Below, one piece after another: positions 7,731 through 8,352 of a stretch of 8,352 bases of DNA. Origin of the DNA: Rickettsia endosymbiont of Diachasma alloeum (GTDB lineage: Bacteria > Pseudomonadota > Alphaproteobacteria > Rickettsiales > Rickettsiaceae); the NCBI GenBank assembly GCA_020404485.1, contig DYDT01000046.1:1-8352 (forward strand). Direction: 5' to 3'. Under the pieces are notes generated by a model. That model did not search any database, had not been told where the DNA came from, and worked only from the letters and a program-made list of their open reading frames with translations. Both the position numbers and the translations under genes were made by a program. Each line of letters begins with the position of its first letter. Position 1 is the stretch's first letter.

Positions 7731-7855
7731 GCGTGGATCATTTTCCCCTGTCATCCCGTGATTTATTCACGGGATCCAGCTAAAAAATACTAATAAAATT
7801 CTGGATGCCGTGGTCAAGCCACGGCATGACACCGAGGGCGTTTTCCGATCCACGC
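7731..7855. repeat. Outer palindrome that encloses a second palindromic element
   Basis: The arms gcgtggatc (7731-7739) and gatccacgc (7847-7855) are perfect inverted repeats. The flanks remain partly complementary inward, across the T-rich and G/C tracts either side of the inner unit. A complete TGTCATCCCGTG-type unit (7749-7831) lies in the loop. The right flank continues to ctcacaatgacg (7867-7878), which resembles the end of the CGTCATTGCGAG-type element at 1613, so the outer element may reach 7878; its left boundary is unclear. Confidence 0.5.
7749..7831. repeat. Palindromic element (TGTCATCCCGTG type), nested copy
   Basis: The ends tgtcatcccgtg (7749-7760) and cacggcatgaca (7820-7831) enclose 31-base arms that match at about 24 positions as inverted repeats. 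Each arm is itself a hairpin: ccgtga..tcacgg on the left and ccgtggtcaagccacgg on the right. It shares ends and left-arm sequence with the element at 4249-4327. It lies between the convergent pentapeptide and PDZ genes; no T-run marks it as an intrinsic terminator. Confidence 0.75.
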
Positions 7856-7944
7856 AATAAAGCCGGCTCACAATGACGATTTGAAAACCTAAAAAAACTG
7901 TCCGGTACTATTAAAAATCCGTTGAAATGGATAGGAAAAAGTAT

Positions 7945-8301
7945 TTAACTGTTAAAAAACTTTTTAATTTTCAGCTTATCTTCTTTAGATAAATCAGGTT
8001 TAAACCTATATATGTCTTTTGTGCTTGGGCTTTCGGGTCTAAATTTAAATGTGCCTTTCGTAGTTTGAATTGTAACTATCTGATCAGGAGCACTCCATTT
8101 AGGAAAGTCGTATTGCATCACTATATCACCATCCCGTAAACCTGCTTTGTAAGCATTGCTATTTTCATCAATATTTTTTATCATATTATTATTTAATAAA
8201 GCATCTCTATCAAAACCACGATCATATGTGTCAACAGCGGTCGAAAAATGATACAGATTTTAAATATGCATCGGCTGAAAATTGATACAGTATCATAAAA
8301 A
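7945..8301 (-). CDS. C-terminal part of a PDZ-domain protein, possibly M61-type peptidase (partial, apparent frameshift)
   Basis: The stop is TAA at 7945-7947. The frame is open upstream to a stop at 8260-8262, beyond the first internal ATG (8182-8184). It reads VDTYDRGFDRDALLNNNMIK and then NIDENSNAYKAGLRDGDIV, the latter a PDZ core with the AGLRDGD loop. The tail YRFKPDLSKEDKLKIKKFF and the YDxGFD lead-in resemble the C-terminus of M61 (glycyl aminopeptidase-like) proteins, whose PDZ domain is C-terminal; this family call is tentative. If one A is removed from the run at 8244-8248, the frame continues as MILYQFSADAYLKSVSFSTA up to 8301, where foreign linker sequence starts. The catalytic HExxH domain would lie outside. 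A sequencing error near the contig end explains the break better than true decay. Confidence 0.5.
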
Positions 8302-8343
8302 CGTAATAACTTCGTATAGCATACATTATACGAAGTTATACGA
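8302..8343. other. 454 Titanium paired-end linker with loxP site (sequencing artefact)
   Basis: The 42 bases match, as I recall it, one orientation of the linker used in 454 Titanium paired-end libraries. Positions 8306-8339 are a perfect 34-base loxP: 13-base arms ATAACTTCGTATA and TATACGAAGTTAT around the spacer GCATACAT. The flanking CGTA (8302-8305) and ACGA (8340-8343) are the linker's own ends, which distinguishes it from a bare loxP. It is not native. Bases 8344-8352 would come from the mate end of a circularised fragment and may belong kilobases away. Confidence 0.93.
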
Positions 8344-8352
8344 AGATGATGC

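Noticed and set aside
7659..7944. CRISPR array or small RNA gene in the convergent gap
   Set aside because: The repeats are single inverted palindromes without regularly spaced direct repeats, and no tRNA-like or other known RNA fold was recognised.
8306..8339. loxP as a native phage recombination site or a deliberately engineered insertion
   Set aside because: The flanking four bases on each side are those of the 454 paired-end linker, and no transposon end, marker or phage gene is next to it.

Overview
The window is AT-rich DNA that best fits a Rickettsia (Alphaproteobacteria, Rickettsiales). Three observations point there: short palindromic repeats like Rickettsia palindromic elements in every larger gap, a DUF3576 gene directly upstream of leuS, and a NtrX-type regulator without the sigma-54 contact loop. 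The genus is inferred from these features and was not checked by any search.

Positions 1-1080 are accessory and decayed. The end of an IS3-family element (1-113) abuts the C-terminal end of an IS630-like transposase (114-224). That remnant in turn abuts a minus-strand HK97-type prohead protease gene (225-911), whose C-terminus runs into what looks like the start of a major capsid protein and stops exactly at the junction. This reads as layered insertions in a prophage or gene-transfer-agent-like remnant. A 51-codon open frame without a start codon (919-1071, minus) lies just upstream of the protease.

Positions 1092-7658 are a plus-strand block: a secreted DUF3576 protein, leucyl-tRNA synthetase (leuS), a NtrX-like response regulator, and a very long pentapeptide-repeat protein with a lipoprotein-like signal. 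DUF3576 and leuS are separated by a palindromic repeat. leuS and ntrX are separated by another palindromic repeat followed by an AT-rich promoter region carrying four AACATT/AATGTT copies. The ntrX and pentapeptide genes overlap by 20 bases, with the Shine-Dalgarno of the second inside the first, so they are probably translationally coupled.

Positions 7659-7944 hold a palindromic repeat apparently nested inside another palindrome. Facing them on the minus strand is the C-terminal part of a PDZ-domain protein (7945-8301), resembling the end of M61-type peptidases. It carries an apparent one-base frameshift at a run of five A's.

Positions 8302-8343 are not biological: they match the 42-base 454 Titanium paired-end linker, which contains a perfect loxP site. 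The last 9 bases lie beyond it and should not be trusted as contiguous. The linker suggests 454 data, which makes a homopolymer error the simplest explanation of the nearby frameshift.
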